Numbered from the stretch's first letter, positions 1 to 14,948 are shown. The stretch is DNA of 64,000 bases from Oscheius dolichura (GCA_932521035.1 OW051497.1:186001-250000), one strand, 5' to 3'. A program made the numbers and translations. The notes: generated by a model from the letters alone, not told the origin.

Positions 1-200
1 TCATGTTCTTGACGAAGGCCGAATTCTCACCTTCTTCGTGGGAAAAGAACACAATTATCGAAATATTCTCTCTGAAATCTGTATAGGGGGATACTAGTGA
101 CTCTCTACCGATCGTCTGGACGTAGTTCATCAATAAGCGATTTTAAAGTAGCCAAAAGGTAACTCTCCTGAGGTCTTTCAATTGTTGGGATGGCCATGAC
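1..200 (-). CDS. MGAT4-like N-acetylglucosaminyltransferase, partial (runs off left edge)
   Basis: Two exons read on the minus strand, 200-109 and 71-1, separated by a 37-bp GT-AG intron (108-72). They join to VMAIPTIERPQ, SYLLATLKSLIDEL and ISIIVFFSHEEGENSAF. This matches the start of the catalytic region of glycosyltransferase family 54 (GnT-IV), where a 'GIPTV.R...SYL..TL.SLI..L' block precedes a beta-strand 'IVV.IAETD'. GnT-IV adds a beta-1,4 GlcNAc branch to N-glycans in the Golgi. The usual acidic 'AETD' position reads FSHEEGE here, so the donor-site details may differ. A splice acceptor lies directly before position 200. Its ATG four bases into the exon is probably not the real start, because family members have an N-terminal signal anchor. 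I could not find the upstream exon. The gene continues beyond the window and is divergent from eEF1A. Family call is from remembered motifs and is fairly sure; subtype is not. Confidence 0.7.
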
Positions 201-3077
<2,877 letters not shown>

Positions 3078-3146
3078 ACCGTTCCCCTGATACCGACATC
3101 TTCTCGTCTTTACTGGTATCTTCTTGTTATCCGTTAAATAACTGTT

Positions 3147-3175
3147 CCCCCCCCCCCCCCCCCCCCCTTTTTTTT
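3147..3175 (+). repeat. Poly(C)21-poly(T)8 homopolymer tract in eEF1A 3'UTR
   Basis: Twenty-one C followed by eight T, between the eEF1A stop codon (3075-3077) and its AATAAA (3247-3252). It would be transcribed as part of the 3'UTR. Confidence 0.9.
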
Positions 3176-3246
3176 CTCAAGATAAACCTCCGTCTGTTTC
3201 GCTTTCCTCTGTTGGTGTAGTGACCTGTTTGTTTGGCACTTTCGGA

Positions 3247-3252
3247 AATAAA
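3247..3252 (+). terminator. eEF1A polyadenylation signal AATAAA
   Basis: Canonical hexamer 170 bp after the eEF1A stop codon, on the same strand. Confidence 0.7.
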
Positions 3253-3253
3253 A

Positions 3254-4219
3254 TCTTCCTACCATTCTTTTCTTCTGTAGCATTGATCCCAGCAGATAAA
3301 TTGGCTCCAGAGTGGTGAGATCAATTTGTTGCAAATGTGGCATCGCGTTGTAGAGGTCGGACCATTTATTGTCCGACTAAAGGGGTGAGATCAGCATCGA
3401 TGTAGAAAACACTAACCGGTTGGGTTTTGTTTGAAACTTTTCCCATTATGCTCTCGGCCCAGCGGATCTTCGCATTTTCCTGAAGAAATAATACGATGTT
3501 TAGGGGCAAATTAATCTTCTCAAGTCTATGGAACCCGTTTTAAAGAATGAGATGTAAAGAAATAAAAAGGAGACGAGTTTCTCAATCCTCTGAAGTCATA
3601 AAGAAATTAGTACTCACATATTTCCGCTCATCCACCCTCCGCTCCTCCAGGATGACTTGTTTACAAGGTTCAGGAGGAGCATTAACAGTCAACAGTTTGT
3701 AGAGAAGAAATATTACGACAACATAGATCAAGTAATTTTTGCACAGATGGCTGATCTTCATAAAAGACCGCTCTGCAAATTATTTGACTAACCAGTATGC
3801 CTCCGGCGGCCTTTGGCCGCGTTGGGATTAGTTTATTTCGGTCGAAAGAGATTTGACAGTCGAATAAGATCTGACGGTCGAAACTTTCTGCTTCTCTACT
3901 GTTTGACCTGTCCATCTACACAGACGACATGTCTCGCAGACAGACAGACAGACAGACAGACAGAGATCTGCCTATTATTAGGGTAGGATAAAAAAGGAAG
4001 GTTGTTGTTGAGTAAGAGAATAGACACCAAGATAAATTGGATGTCCGAGACAGGAAATAGGATGAGAAGAAGAACGAGCAAGAAATACGAGAGCAGCGTC
4101 CTCGAGGGTAATGTGTTAAATGTATCGTTACGGATACTGTTATTCGACCCCTCCCGGGGGCTAATAATAACAAACAGAGGCACGGAATATAAAGAGAAGG
4201 GGCCTTTTGACTGCAAATA
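3254..4219. other. Non-coding interval downstream of eEF1A; contains a (CAGA)n microsatellite
   Basis: No gene recognised. A perfect (CAGA)7 tetranucleotide array lies at 3937-3964. Stops are frequent in all frames and the short open stretches have no domain resemblance. Confidence 0.5.
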
Positions 4220-4474
4220 ATGGAGGAATCGCGGAGTCTTCCCGTGATTCCCCGTTATCCTACGGCAACGGGGCGGTTGCGCAATATACGTACTAGTAAA
4301 GGGAATGATATTTCCAAGGAAGCAGAGGAAATCTTGAACTATACGGTTTTGGTCATTTTAGCCGAGGGGCAAAATAAACGGCTGAAGAGGGACTTGTTGA
4401 ACAAGAGGGTCTACTCATTGTTCCTTTATAAGCATCTCGTGAAGATGGACAGCCACCTTATTTGTTCACCCTAG
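4220..4474 (+). CDS. Small uncharacterised ORF, 84 aa
   Basis: Single open frame with an ATG at 4220 and stop at 4472-4474. The N-terminal third is Pro/Arg-rich and basic. The rest is predicted helical and charged (SKEAEEILNY, then KRLKRDLLNKR). No domain recognised. Its motif RLKRDLLNKR resembles RLRRDLLKQR of another short ORF at 17809-17997. It may be one exon of a larger gene or a chance ORF. Coding status is a weak inference. Confidence 0.2.
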   Translation: MEESRSLPVIPRYPTATGRLRNIRTSKGNDISKEAEEILNYTVLVILAEGQNKRLKRDLLNKRVYSLFLYKHLVKMDSHLICSP

Positions 4475-5405
4475 AACGGAAGTTAAAAAGACTGCGGCAG
4501 GACTACCAAAAACATACTGCATGTCAACTGTTTGCTTATCATAATCCTCTATAAAAGAATCAAGAATTTTTAAAGTTATTGGCAGGGCCAGCAAAAAAGA
4601 CAATAAATAGTTGTTAGACAAAATACAATCCATGAGAAAAATATTAACACACCTATGAACATTTTGAACTCCAATTTAAAGCCGAATTCCGAAAAGAAAT
4701 AGGATAGCTTTGATTTGAAATCGCAGAGAATTGCAGACACCAGAATTATTGGAAGAAACGACACGCATTGTCCAAAAGATGGTGGGATTTTTTGTTTTTT
4801 TTGTCTGTTGTCTGTTCTACTGGTCGACGAGCTTTAGAAAACGGCTTTTAAATTTTAAATAAAAGAAAACTAAATGGGATAATCCAGTGGGAAGCCTATT
4901 TATGCTCGTGACACCCAGTGAAAATCCCGAAAATATAGGATAACAGAAACAGAATAAAGAGTTAACCTTTAAACGATACTCCAAAACTGACTGCAACAAC
5001 TGAATTTGGTGCTATCTAAGCATGGAAGTCTGAGGGCAGACTCAGGACAAACAGAAGACGACCATGACTCAGAGTACGCTTTTGGCAAACAGTTTGCTTC
5101 TTTGAAGGAGAAAGAAGACCCATATTATTTTGATAATAGGGCAGATATGGATTGTTTTGTCCCTCGCCGAACCTGAGTATATCCCTCAGCGATTATAAGG
5201 AGATTATCCCACCGGTTCAGTAGAGATACATGGTTGCCATGGTTTATTATGCACAGAAGTAAAGGGCAACTTGTAAAAAGGCGAGCTAAAAGAGAAAAGA
5301 ATGACCCGAAAAAATGACGACTAAAAGCAACATGGAACACCGGGAAGTGGGGTAAGCGATGGTGATAGGAATGCCGTAAGGCAGAAGGAGATGAAGATAG
5401 GGGAG
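4475..5405. other. Non-coding interval between the small ORF and the sulfatase 3' end
   Basis: AT-rich, no gene supported. It should contain the 3'UTR and polyadenylation site of the minus-strand sulfatase, whose stop is at 5408-5406. Confidence 0.5.
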
Positions 5406-7970
5406 TCATAACTTTTCCCGACACCAGTAGCTGCCATAACTTCCATTCAGGCGCTCAGGACTACCCATGAGACTCAGGGGACGACGAGCATTTGGTCTCA
5501 TAAACTTTTGAAGGGTTTTCAATTTGGCTAATAATCTAAAGTTCAGGAGTCACATCCGAGATAAGATAAGGAATACCTCCTCACTATAGCCGGATTATGT
5601 CTCGCAATATCATTGGTCTCTCCGGGATCCTCTGGAAAATAATGTGTAATTAGGGAATAAACTGATCCCTCGGCCGATGTTTGATGCCAAAAATCCCAGT
5701 ATACATTTTCTCTTTAAAGCTACCTAATTACTGCAAGGGATGGTACTGAACTTTGCAGCCTTTCAACCGGTAAAAGACCGACAAAATTCACCTGTTATCT
5801 TGTACAACCGCAACTTTCCGTCATCCCTTCTTATCTTTCTGTCTGGATTGCCATAGAGCAGTTTATAATCGCCATCTCTGAAGAGGCCGTCTTGAACCAG
5901 GATCAAGATTACCTGATGGCGGATCCGTGTTCATCAATATTGTAGATAAATTGGAAGCGTCTTGTTTTAAAATTCCCTGTTTTAATATACTCCCATTGAT
6001 TGATTCCATCACCTGAAGGCTTTACCTGGCTTTTAGGTAAAGATCCTACCGTAAGATTCAACATCCACTCCAGCTATTCCCAATATCGTCGCATGCCAAT
6101 CGACAACATGAAATAACTGATCTCTTACCCCAAAATTGTGAATATATTTCGGAGCATGGATGAAGGTATTTGTTCTGGTACCTCCTTCCCACAATGTGTC
6201 CTTCTCTCCTCTCAGGGGATGATTAGAAGCTCCGAATTCTACCGTACCGCCGTTCTACAGTGTATTTTTCAGATCCTCACAAGAGCAAACTAACGTCGCT
6301 TGTGAAAACAATAACCGTATCCTCATAATAACCCTCATCTTTTAAATATTGAACAACCCGCGAGATTGAAAAGTCCATTGCCGCTAGCATTCCTAAAAGC
6401 TTAAAACTTTCTATCGAAAAGATAAAAGACAGACCGCAATAGATTTTCCGATGCTTCTTCGCAATCTTCATGCAATTTACTTCGTAGGAACGAGGAACCT
6501 GTAACCTTGAATAAGTAAAATGGCCTCTATTGCCCGCCTGTCGCTTTTGAGAACGCCGCAGGCATCTCTTTTATGACCTTTCTTTTCCTTTTCCCTGTGT
6601 AAAAACGATTGTGACCAGACGGAAAAAGTGAAACTTTGGGAATTCACCTGTAATGGAGGATGGACTGCCTGATGGGAGAGGAACATAAAAAAGGGCTCAG
6701 ACTTGTTATGCCTTTGGAGGGTTCCTATAGCGGCATCGCTGAAGAGATCCTATTCTGTCATTATTGTTTACTGTAGCCGATATCCTACCGTAGAATATAC
6801 CCCGTCTTGGTTAAAATCAGGCGCAGAGTTGCCGCCATTCACTTCTTCAAAGAGATCTACCCCACGGACTACTCTTTTCAGATCACGGTGGTACTGATCT
6901 AAAAGATTTTCAGGGGATCTCCAGTTTTATCGTATTTTAAGAAGGACGGTATATAAATAGCACCAGGCTACACTGCCTATGATAGCCACTCGTCAGGTTC
7001 GAGACCCTCGAGAAAGGGCAACAAAAGAACCGCGCAAGGGTGACGATTTTCCCAGGCGTCTGGGGGTTCGACAGCGTAATATTTGTCCTTCAATTAATCT
7101 GACAGTTTCCCAGGGGTAGAAGTACTAAGAATATGAAAGAGAAAGTTTTTTGGAGTCATATTGTTTGCTGACTTTTCTTACAGCGCTTTACTTCATCTCC
7201 CGAACACAAGTGTAACTCAATGGGCCACTGAGTGTAAAACCTGTTGTTTTTGTTTAGAATAGGGCAAATATGGAACATTGTTAAGGCTTACCTGCACTGT
7301 GGTTGAAATATCCCGTCTGTGGGCCATAGAACCCGTAAAAATAGTCGAAGCCACGATTTGTTGGGAGAAATTCCTTCCGACAGTAGCCGAGATGCCATTT
7401 TCCTATTAGATACGTGGAATAGCCGAGAGATTTTAAGTTTTCTGGTAAGAATGGAAATAGAAGGGGCACTCCGGCCGGCTCCATGTGAAGAAAGACGCCA
7501 TTCTGAATGAAAAATAGTTAAAAAAAAAAGACAGGGGTCAATTGGTTCCCCCTCACTTTCTGCCAGCTGCCCCTTGCCGCAGATGTTTCACTGGCAATAT
7601 CAGGAAGGAGATAAAAAACCTGAAAAATCCTCACCTGCGTTCCTGTCCTGAATGGGTAATAGCCAGTCATAAAAGCGCTTCTGGTTCTAAAGATCGTGAG
7701 ATGCCAGACTAGAGATGTCACTCACGGTGTGCATAACTGATTCACATAGGAATTAGACAACTGTACGGTATTTTGATGATGTGCCAATTCTCTCAAGGTG
7801 GGCGTGTATAGTCTAAGGAAAAAGAATGAGAAAATAAGGAGGTTGGACTACGTGGGATCCTTCCAGTCCAGATCATTGTAGCCGAGATCATCCGCCATGA
7901 TGAAAAGAACATTTGGAGATTTGCCAAGGACTATAGCTATTGTTAATAAGAAAAAGGAGAAGGAGGTCAT
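5406..7970 (-). CDS. Arylsulfatase B/J-type sulfatase
   Basis: Lysosomal/secretory sulfate-ester hydrolase of the ARSB/ARSI/ARSJ branch. Thirteen exons (7970-7852, 7812-7726, 7686-7635, 7502-7292, 6898-6789, 6749-6648, 6498-6435, 6392-6295, 6254-6050, 6012-5913, 5877-5792, 5631-5577, 5535-5406) close in frame to 472 aa, slightly shorter than vertebrate ARSB (about 530). Visible: an N-terminal hydrophobic signal peptide (residues 1-16), the metal site [17 protein letters not shown], the formylglycine signature C67-T-P-T-R71 split by an intron, [55 protein letters not shown] and a C-terminal NGSYGSYWC. All catalytic landmarks expected for an active enzyme that needs formylglycine conversion are present. 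Introns range from 35 bp (5912-5878) to 393 bp. Substrate (for example a sulfated glycosaminoglycan) cannot be deduced. Confidence 0.93.
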
Positions 7971-8153
7971 CACACGTGAATCAATGACTGCCACAGGGGT
8001 CACAGGTCGTAAGGGCGGACCCGTCGGAGGATGGCATTGTGCTTGCTAAAACGATGATCAGTCATCAAACTTTGGGTAAAAAATAGGTGCCCCCTGGGGG
8101 AGAACAATGTATAGGAGGGAACACGTGAGGGGAGAACGGTTTTAATACGCCGT

Positions 8154-8479
8154 TCATTTAGGAACTTCTTTGCCAGAAAGAGAAGAGAGGGTGAAAGTGT
8201 TATTTTGATTCGCGGCAATACATCTTCGCAAAACCTGTCGCGGATGAAGGTTAGCTCTTTTTAGATAGAATACAGTTGTGTTCTCTGAACAAAACACGAA
8301 ATATGGCATTCCGCTGATATAAAAGATTTTCCGGATACAAAAGATCGAGATGATAACTTTTCTGGAATTGAAAGTTACTCTTTTTATGACAGTCGCATGT
8401 TCCAATCCCGGAATTGGGACTTCCAAGCTTCCTTTATAGTTGCCCCCTTCTAAGGAGCACGTCAAATATTCTCCCTAGA
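8154..8479 (-). CDS. Possible exon(s) of an unidentified minus-strand gene
   Basis: After an acceptor-like CTAG, an open frame reads GEYLTCSLEGG, then VPIPGLEHATVIKRV, and ends at 8154 with SLSGKEVPK and a stop. Composition is protein-like and Cys-containing, but I recognise no family and cannot find the upstream exon or start. It lies about 180 bp upstream of the sulfatase start on the same strand. It may be a spurious ORF. Confidence 0.2.
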
Positions 8480-11147
8480 CAATATTCCTCCTTGTAACAC
8501 TGTCAACAGGCTAAGTGGCCAAATTCCAGCAGAAGAAGTACTTTGTGGTGGTTGTGTAACCCCTCCCACGGGAGTTGGGTACTTCTGAAGGGCATCTTCA
8601 TTCCCTGTCGCCTGAATCATCACCACAGCGGATCATCCCGATATATGCTGTATGTTTTCCCTTGTAGAGGCTTGACCTTACCCATTATCCTGGCAATACG
8701 CTCTCAACAAACCAGAATCTTTGGGAGTCTTAGCAGCTCCTTCAAGAGAAAAAAGTTCTCTACAAGGTAGCCACCCCTTATTTAAAAATGGAGGTTGTCT
8801 GGCCACAGTTGATCATTGTTTCCTTCCCCTGTTGTGAGAATTCTAAGGGCGATGACCGCTAACTTTCAAAGTTTCTACGGGTTGGTATCATTTGTTTTCC
8901 ATTATAATTTTGAAACTCCAGAAAGTGCTCTACAAAGCTACCAGCTCAGATTTGTAAAAACCGGTCTTGCCTATTGCTCCAGGAATTGAAAGATGAAAGG
9001 ATAAGTCTTTTAGTTTGTGTACCACACATGTATTATTTAATTACTCGGTAGGAAAGGAGTTTGTTCTCTGCTAATAACCCATTATGGTCGGTTCTTAGTT
9101 ATTTGGTATTGTTTTCCATTCTCTTCAACGAATTTAATTTTCGAGACAAGTCGAAATAGGCGGATGCGCTAAACAAAGCATTTCTTTTTCCTTGTACACG
9201 TGATTAAACTGAATTTTCCCAATGTCCTTATCGAGTTTTCCATGTATCAAATAACAATAAAGAGAATGTTGTCACCCGCTAATATAATATAAAAATAATT
9301 TGTATCGCATAGTCACGGCGGCGGTGTTGGAAATAGACACACTACAGCTCATTTTACCACGTTAATCGAGACGTTTGACATCATTTTTCTCATTTAACTT
9401 CACGTCTCTCCCTTGCTCGTCCCTGTCGCGGAGGCTTTCCCTGTTTACTAATTCAAGAATTCCATAGAAATCTTTGTTTGCAAAGGTTCATTACAAGGTG
9501 CTTTGCCTCTCTGTCTGTCTGCCCTAAGGCGGAGGCGGAGGTCATTAACAGCTGAGCAGTTATCCCCATTCTGCCATTTGGTCTCACAATAATTATGTCC
9601 CAGTTCGTGTTTGACTGACGTGATCGCCTTGGACAAAGGTTCCACAGCCTCCATTGCCTTTAAAGCTCCCCTGACCAATTCAGGTCACCTGCCAAACAAA
9701 TGTGACCCGTTTAGGTGAAAGATCATACATTTCATGGTCTAACAAGCCTATCGCATCATTGTTTATTGCTTTCCAGGATGCCTTAGATATATCGGTCACT
9801 GAAATCTGCCTTTCGTATCTATTCTTTCCAAATTACTATTGAAGTAAATTCAAGTTCAAGAGGGTCAAATTGTGTCGTCCTATCCTCGTCACCATTATCC
9901 CTCCTTCAGTATCCATATTATTTTTAACTAAGCGGAACCACTCGAAATGGAAGATGTGTCACGTAGCTCACTGTATAACCCCATTCAACACCAATTATTA
10001 CCTATTCAATGTTGTTAAATGCTGTTGAACTTCGTCATTGGAGATGACTAGCTTAACGAGGGGAAGTTGAGGACTGTTGCCATATTAATTGGCTAGATTC
10101 TGTCTCGCGAGACAAACAGCTTTCAGTGAATACGTTCTCCTGGACTTCTCCTCTCCCCTAGCACTACAAGTACCAGATCGAGTTTCTTCTTCCTGCGAGC
10201 CTTTCCGGTCTGCGCGTTTTGCCATTAGGGTCACTTTTCAAACCTTGAACTCGCCCCTCCATTTTAAAGGATTCCCCTTTCTCCTTTATGGCCCAAAATT
10301 TTCCTACACACTTCTTGAAATTCATTAGTAGATACAAATCTCCTTTCCTTAAGCCGTGAGGTCACACTATTCTTGTAGTTCTACCCCAGGTTACTCCCTT
10401 CACGAGTACCAAATAATCATTCTAAGTAGTTTCCTTGTCTGCCGCTCTTCTGCAGAACAACTAGATTACAAACAACAACGTGAGTGGGAGGGAGTGTTAC
10501 TATTGTCTCCGAACCATTTAAAATGTTCTCCAGGTAATCAAATTCAAAGCCAATTGTGCGCATGAGGGAGTTGTGGCGGAGTACTTCATTACAGGACGAG
10601 ATTGAGTCTTTGACGCACTCCTGGTTCTCTTTAAAACAGTAAAGCTGCAAGTAAAAGGGGATGGACACCGAGAAAACAAAGGACTCCTCCTTTTGCAAGA
10701 TTTTTTAAGTAATGCATTGCGATTTAAACAAATCGGGTCGACTATGCATGCATAAAAAATAGCCTGTTTCTGTTCCTTCTTCCCCGTCAAACAATGGCCG
10801 CTTATTCGGTTACAAATTGAGGATCATTAGATTTTCTCTGCTTGTTGAACTCTCGCTGCACTATAGTTTAGAGTCGCATACATCATTCGTTCATTTTTTA
10901 TCAATTACCATAGTCTGGCTCTCTGTCAGTAGACGGAAAAGTTGCCATTCCATCCATTTGGGCAATTGAGAATCTGTCAGCCGAAACCGACATGGTCAAC
11001 GGAGGTTCATCGTCCTCATTCTAAAGCCTATTTACTTGCCGGAATGTCTAAGTCCGCTGCTTTCTCCTTTCTTTTATCTCTTACATTCTCTTGTTCTTTT
11101 ACGAGGCTTACCCCTTTACCAAAGAAGAATACTAATTCATTTCAGCT
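8480..11147. other. Intergenic, no gene supported
   Basis: About 2.7 kb with only short open stretches and frequent stops in all frames. No repeats longer than about 20 bp were noticed. It includes the upstream region of the secreted-peptide gene. Confidence 0.5.
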
Positions 11148-11787
11148 ATGCGGTTCCTCTTGGTCCTTCTCTTCGCTCTTCTCATTGTTGCCTTCGTGGC
11201 TGCCATTCCTACTTCCTACTCTAAAAATCAGTTGAACAGCATCCTCAAGCAGATTCAAATGAAGTGAGTTTATTCTATTCCTCGGTGAAATTAAGAGACG
11301 ATAACTTGTACTAGTTTATATTCTATGTCTTCGAGGAACGCGAGTACCCTGCAGTTTCCCTACTAGCAGACTATAATCTGCCGTCATCTTCGAAAAATAG
11401 ACAAAACTTCGGTAAAACGGGCCATTTTCATCATATTCCAGGATCTTTGATATCCCATCCTCATAGACATCCATTTCTGGTCATCTGGCCAATTTTTAGA
11501 ATCCGCGTAATCATCTATACACCCTCACAGGCCATTCATAAACGGTGGTTAGAAATCTACGTGAGCTTTCTCAGTAGGCTTGCTAAAAAGGACTACTTTT
11601 CTTTGAAAGAAAGACACGCTGCATAATTGAAATAGAATATTACCTTGGCTACAAAAAAACGGGGAAATGAAACCACTAATAATAAATTTTATTTCAATTT
11701 TCCAGGAAAGACAACACGCAAGAGGATTGGTATATTCCAGAAGACGCGTCTGCTTATCTCGTCGTCCGTAATCCGTACCTTTACTGA
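11148..11787 (+). CDS. Small secreted peptide precursor, 65 aa
   Basis: Two exons, 11148-11263 and 11706-11787, with a 442-bp intron of phase 2; the frame closes exactly. Residues 1-20 form a strong signal peptide (MRFLLVLLFALLIVAFVAAI). The mature region is a basic stretch (KNQLNSILKQIQMKKKD) followed by an acidic/aromatic tail ending RNPYLY. There are no cysteines and no Gly for amidation, so it is not a classical amidated neuropeptide. The KKK could be a processing site. Start choice: a splice acceptor TTTCAG ends 2 nt upstream of the ATG. AATAAA at 11829-11834 gives a compact 3'UTR. No family recognised. Confidence 0.6.
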
Positions 11788-11828
11788 TGAAGACTTTTTG
11801 CCATCTGTTTCTGTATCCCGATTAGTTT

Positions 11829-11834
11829 AATAAA
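11829..11834 (+). terminator. Polyadenylation signal AATAAA of the secreted-peptide gene
   Basis: Canonical hexamer 42 bp after the stop codon on the same strand. Confidence 0.6.
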
Positions 11835-12770
11835 GGGACTGTTGCGTTATATTCACATCCGCTCCCGTACTCGTCTTTTCCCTGACAAGCAACATGTGTG
11901 AAAACCACTTGAACACTCGTGAACACCTGTTTGTTTTGGTGCTTCCGTATGGTGGAAAAAGTGTGAGGGACTTCGAGTTGGAGTGTTCTCAGAAGACAAC
12001 GGAAAACAAGGAAAAACAACAAGTGTCCTGTTACCTAAATTGAGCAAAATATTGAGTCAAATTTCTTGTCAGATGAACGGGAATAATGAATAGTAAATAA
12101 TTTGGAACGGAACGATGTCTACTTCAAAGGCAAAAACGCCGCTTCTTTAAGAGGAAAACAAAGAGCAACAGGGTTCTTGGTCTCTGTAATCCCTGCAGGA
12201 GTGGGGTTCCGTGAGAAGTGGCTTCTTGAGGCAGTCTAGCTTGTCCAATCCTAAAGAAAAACCTAACAACTGGAAAAAATACTGTAGCAACGTTTCTTTG
12301 TGGGAGAAGAACGGCATCAAGCACCCATTGGAACAACATTGTAGGCTGCAGTGGTCACTAAGTGGACGCAATGATTTCACGGAAACAGGACTTTGCATAA
12401 CGGGCGCGAATGGTAGCCCCCGGCCACAGTACCTCCAACGAGAGGGAAAGACCAGGAGGGTGTAAACTAGATCCCATTAGATCTTTTGTTCTGCAGGGGA
12501 GCATCCTTCTTCCTCGTTTAACGTATGACGCAAAACGTCAAACATCGGATGGCACACGTCGTCTGGACCGATTGTGAGCATATGTTTTCTCGACAGCTTG
12601 CTGTTAGCACGGGCCGCTAGCCAAGGTGTTTCTTTTCGCGCTTGTGAGCGCCCACCAGTCTAATTACTCATCCTCATGTTGCATGGGCAAATAAGGTTGC
12701 CGGCCGAGGCGGACCGGACCGGCTCGTCACATACAAAAGCCACCGTCAGCGTCAGTTTCCGGAGGGCAAC
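11835..12770. other. Intergenic/upstream region of the EB-module gene
   Basis: No gene supported. Sequence just upstream of 12771 (GTCAGTTTCCGGAGGGCAAC) has no acceptor next to the ATG, unlike many neighbours, so transcription may start close by. Confidence 0.4.
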
Positions 12771-14948
12771 ATGCACGTCGCGCTACTGCTTCTGGCTGCT
12801 TGTGCAGTTGAAACTTTTGCCAAGGCGGCATTACGAAATAAACGTCAATTAACAGGTTAAATTACTCTTATTCCCCCAATTTCCCTGTTACAGTACCCCT
12901 TTACTCTGCCTGTAATGACTACTATGCCTGTGCAGCTCCCGCTGTCTGTCAGCTAGGTGTATCCTCACCATTTCCTGAAAACGAAAGAGTTTAGGAAGGT
13001 GTTCATGTGTTCAGCCCTATGCAGTTGTTGGAGCCGCTTGTACTGCCCCGTATGTTTCTTCAAGCCTTCTCTATCTAAACCAAGCTTCTAGCTATGCTAG
13101 CCCAGAAAGGCCCGTCTACCAACAAGCCATTTACCAGCCTGGTACTCCATTTGTGAGTCTATTCTTCTCTACTATTACTAATTTTCTGCCAATCGCACCT
13201 ATTGAACAGTCTTTTCCTTCTATAACAGCCCACTCTTGTTTTCTTTTTGGAAATATCGTATTAAAGACCTCTTCGGTAATATGATCCCACTGCCCTATCC
13301 ACATTCCTCTCGCACACTTTTTGTTCTTCCGAGCACTTTTCTTGTCTCGTCCATACGGACCGAGTGGTCGCTATGACTAACGGTCACTTCGCACCTCCCT
13401 TATTTACATTCCGTCTGTGGCAGCCGACGCAATTCTTAACAATACAAGGCAAACCACCAAAAAGACTAGGTGGGATTCAGGTTGACGCCCTAGGAAGACC
13501 TGTATCAGTCGCAGCTGCCCCACCACCGGCTCCACTAGCTCCTGCACCTGGTTTGTGTTCTTTTGAAACAGTGGTATCAGCTATTTAGCACCTGCACCAC
13601 TCTACAGACAAGTCTTTGACGTTCCCCATCCTGCAGTTGTCCCCGCTGCACCTCCAGCAATTGTTGCCCCGGCTATGCCTGTCGCTCCTAGACCCCAGCC
13701 TATGGTATACTATCCTCAGGTAAGAACTTGATAGGGCAAAGTACAAATATTCAGATGCTGGTTCCTCAAAGAATCGCAGCCTACGACGGAACATACATTC
13801 GGGAATCTTGTCTGCCGCCCTGTGCCGGTAAGTATTTTCAGTTGTTCTTTTGTGTACGATGTTACTTGTGCTATAGTTCCGGTGGCCCCTCCACCGCCAC
13901 CTCCACCGGTTGTCGCCGAACCGACTCCACTTCCGGAAACTACTACACCCCCTCGGTGAGCAAAGTTTAGAGAGGTGACAAGCGGTTTCTAGCCAGTATG
14001 ATGAGCCGACAACCACGACTACGCAGCTTCCGGTCTATATAACAACAACTGTGCCGACTACGGTAGGTTATGAACTGTTTTCTTGTGTAAGGAAGAAAGT
14101 TCAGATTACCATCACGGACACCCCCACGACAACAACGACTACTGTGCCAACAACAACTACCCCCACAACAACGACCACAACAACGACAGCAACAACTACG
14201 ACAACTCCTACAACGACCACAACAACGACGACTCCTGTAATCACCACAACACCGACCACCACAAGCACGACCACCCCAACTACTACTACTACTAGCACAA
14301 CCACAACTACCACTACACCAACAACGACTACCACCACTCCTACCACGACTACCACAACTCCGACAACAACCACGACTACTTCTACAACCACAACAACCCC
14401 CACCACAACCACTACAACCACCCCAACCACCACAACTAGCACAACTACTACCACACCTGTTCGTAGATAACTTCAACCAGGGGTTACCATTTGGGAATTC
14501 CACCCATTTGGACACGACGCTGTGATGTGGCCTGAAAACGAGGATCTGTTTAGGCACCCACAACAACAACGACCCCTACAACGACAACAACCCAGCCATT
14601 GATCACGACGACCTACGTCCTGGCTTATCCTCAAGAGACTACCCCTGCCAGACCGTTGGAATAATTTATTCCTAATTACTGATTATTTATAGAATGTGTA
14701 ACCCATGCAACCAGTGTAGTCCAGGTGCTGTATCGACTAGAAACGGTTGCCAAACCCAAGTCATCAGAATTAACCTGGTGGTAAGAGCATTTCCGTTCTC
14801 TTTAAAATGTCTTTAGCCAAACATGGCACCGGGCTCTTCCTGCCTCAACAGTGCCCAATGTACGAGAGGAGCATACTGTGCACAAGGCCAGTGTACATGC
14901 GCTAAACGATACTCAGCCCTTGGGACGAAATGCATCCAGCGGAAGTGA
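12771..14948 (+). CDS. Secreted EB-module protein with Pro-rich and Thr-rich (mucin-like) regions
   Basis: Thirteen exons (12771-12855, 12894-12956, 12995-13049, 13092-13152, 13424-13550, 13589-13719, 13755-13827, 13877-13955, 13993-14062, 14105-14458, 14554-14654, 14693-14780, 14817-14948) close in frame to 472 aa. Order: signal peptide (about 1-18), a dibasic NKR, an N-terminal Cys-rich EB-like module (ACNDYYACAAPAVC...CSC...AAC), a Pro/Ala/Val-rich region, a Thr-rich block (residues about 249-366, mostly T with P/S, encoded by one exon), then a C-terminal EB module (GSSCLNSAQCTRGAYCAQG, QCTC, GTKC). EB modules are Cys-rich extracellular domains frequent in nematodes. The Thr block is a probable O-glycosylation scaffold. 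Likely a cuticle/mucus or lumenal protein (inference). The exon 4-5 junction is the least certain. Convergent with the nicotinic receptor gene, 193 bp between stops. Confidence 0.8.
14105..14458 (+). repeat. Thr-rich (ACN)n low-complexity coding repeat
   Basis: A 354-bp exon built of degenerate ACA/ACC/ACG/ACT codons interspersed with CCN and AGC/TCT. It encodes an almost pure poly-Thr block with periodic Pro. Antisense frames give poly-Val and Gly/Cys-rich artefacts. Confidence 0.9.

Noticed and set aside
14101-14569. Long antisense open frames opposite the Thr-rich exon (poly-Val and Gly/Ser/Cys-rich)
   Set aside because: They are mirror images of the ACN codon repeat; no independent start, splice or domain evidence.
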